Below are positions 5,019 through 5,714 of a stretch of DNA of 5,714 nt, piece after piece. The stretch spans positions 1-5,714 of the forward strand of contig DASWMI010000209.1 in NCBI GenBank assembly GCA_036399835.1, in the 5' to 3' direction. A program made the translations under genes and the position numbers. The stretch's first letter is position 1; each line of letters starts with the position of its first letter. Source of the DNA: DASYML01 sp036399835 (GTDB taxonomy: Bacteria > Acidobacteriota > Blastocatellia > Pyrinomonadales > Pyrinomonadaceae). The notes under the pieces are model-generated. The model did not search any database. It was not told the DNA's origin and saw only the letters and a list, made by a program, of their open reading frames with translations.

Positions 5019-5714
5019 ATGAGCGCCATTATTCATTCAGCAGAGAGAGCAGCGGAAGCGAGCGCGGCTTCCGTTCTGGACCACCAATTACAGCCCTTCT
5101 TCCCTGCCCTCGCGGAGTTTGATTCGACCAAAGCCCTTCAAGCTTCGCAACTCTACGCAGACCTGCGCTCGGAGATCGAGCGCGTCCTGGGCAACGTCGC
5201 GCAGGAGAATTTTTCGGACCATCCTTCGGACCAGACTTTGGACCGAACGTCAGGCCACGTGCGACAGGCAACCGGCACGATTCGCGCCACAGCCTGGAAC
5301 ATAGAGCGCGGCATACGCCTGTCCGGCATCATTCAGACGCTCAAAGAGCATCCCGTCATACGCGAAAGCGATCTCTTCCTGCTCACGGAGCTGGATTACG
5401 GCATGGCTCGCAGCGGCAACCGCTTCGTCGCGCGCGAGATTGCCGCAGCTCTCAAGCTCGACTACGCCTTTGCGCCCTGCTATCTGGCGCTCAACAAGGG
5501 CAGCGGGAGAGAGGCGCACGTCTCCGGCGAGAACACTCTGGCGCTGCACGGCAACGCGCTCTTTTCGCGCTATCCCATCTGCCGCGCGCACTCGCTCGCG
5601 CTCCCGAACGGCAAGGACAAGATGAAAGGCAAGGAGAAGCGGCTTGGCTGCCAGCGCGCCGTCATCGCGGACATAGAGCACCCGGCAGGTCTCGTCCGCG
5701 CCGTCAGCCTTCAC
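5019..5714 (+). CDS. Endonuclease/exonuclease/phosphatase (EEP) family protein, partial
   Basis: The first 232 residues of a metal-dependent phosphodiesterase or phosphatase of the EEP (DNase I-like) superfamily; the frame is open at the right edge. The catalytic fold begins near residue 88 with RATAWNIERG, where N94 is the usual metal-site Asn. TELD (123-126) supplies the metal-binding E124, and HGNALFSRYPI (177-187) is the conserved GNA(I/L)LSR-type strand. RAVSLH at the edge is probably the start of the strand carrying the next active-site His. The missing C-terminus should contain the D-x-N and final D-H motifs. Before the fold lies an N-terminal region of about 85 residues, helical and rich in Ala, Glu and Leu, with no signal peptide, joined by a linker of three SD-type repeats (66-77). 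A Lys-rich insert occurs at 198-208. EEP members act on nucleic acids, phosphoinositides or sphingomyelin, so the substrate is not determined. ATG 5019 has no clear Shine-Dalgarno; TTG codons at 5016 and 4977 are in frame. Confidence 0.82.
   Translation, partial: MSAIIHSAERAAEASAASVLDHQLQPFFPALAEFDSTKALQASQLYADLRSEIERVLGNVAQENFSDHPSDQTLDRTSGHVRQATGTIRATAWNIERGIRLSGIIQTLKEHPVIRESDLFLLTELDYGMARSGNRFVAREIAAALKLDYAFAPCYLALNKGSGREAHVSGENTLALHGNALFSRYPICRAHSLALPNGKDKMKGKEKRLGCQRAVIADIEHPAGLVRAVSLH
5213..5245 (+). repeat. Three-copy degenerate 12-bp tandem repeat inside the EEP gene
   Basis: TTCGGACCA at 5213 recurs exactly at 5225 and, with two changes (TTTGGACCG), at 5237. The period of exactly 12 bp keeps the frame. 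In the protein it encodes the tetrads SDHP, SDQT and LDRT (residues 66-77) in the linker between the N-terminal helical part and the catalytic fold. It is a short in-frame expansion, probably prone to copy-number change. Confidence 0.7.

Noticed and set aside
5029..5714. Minus-strand frames of 80 and at least 154 codons opposite the EEP gene, one with Gly-Pro-Lys repeats
   Set aside because: The plus strand carries the ordered EEP motifs; the GPK repeats are only the opposite-strand reading of the 12-bp tandem repeat.

Overview
This window looks like chromosomal DNA from a GC-rich Gram-negative-type bacterium. Gene content (a lipoprotein with a lipobox, a GT39-type glycosyltransferase, a radical SAM/SPASM-like enzyme) and the style of the proteins fit an Acidobacteriota-like soil lineage. 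That assignment is an inference from protein style only; there is no rRNA, tRNA or marker gene here to settle it.

Layout from left to right. (1) Positions 1-352, minus strand: the 5' part of a small predicted outer-membrane lipoprotein related to type VI-secretion-like lipoproteins, running off the left edge. (2) Positions 353-934: 582 bp with no convincing gene. It holds a good sigma70-type promoter on the minus strand (861-889) that would feed the lipoprotein through a leader of about 500 nt. (3) Positions 935-2665, minus strand: a polytopic membrane glycosyltransferase of the lipid-carrier-dependent GT39/PMT type. The open frame extends to 2785, but the only good ribosome binding site supports a TTG start at 2665. 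(4) Positions 2666-3096: a divergent intergenic region between the glycosyltransferase and the rightward genes. (5) Positions 3097-4377, plus strand: a 426-residue radical SAM protein with a SPASM-like C-terminal cysteine cluster of atypical spacing. (6) Positions 4403-4435: a perfect 12-bp hairpin, either a terminator or a REP-like palindrome. (7) Positions 4487-4975, plus strand: a small SRPBCC-fold protein. (8) Positions 5019-5714, plus strand: an endonuclease/exonuclease/phosphatase (EEP) family protein cut by the right edge.

The radical SAM gene, the SRPBCC gene and the EEP gene point the same way. The last two are only 43 bp apart and are probably cotranscribed; the hairpin after the radical SAM gene may separate it from them. 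The glycosyltransferase is transcribed divergently from this group. No mobile element, CRISPR array, phage gene or RNA gene was seen. The item most worth a second look is the radical SAM/SPASM-like enzyme: its substrate cannot be read from the window and no convincing precursor peptide lies beside it.
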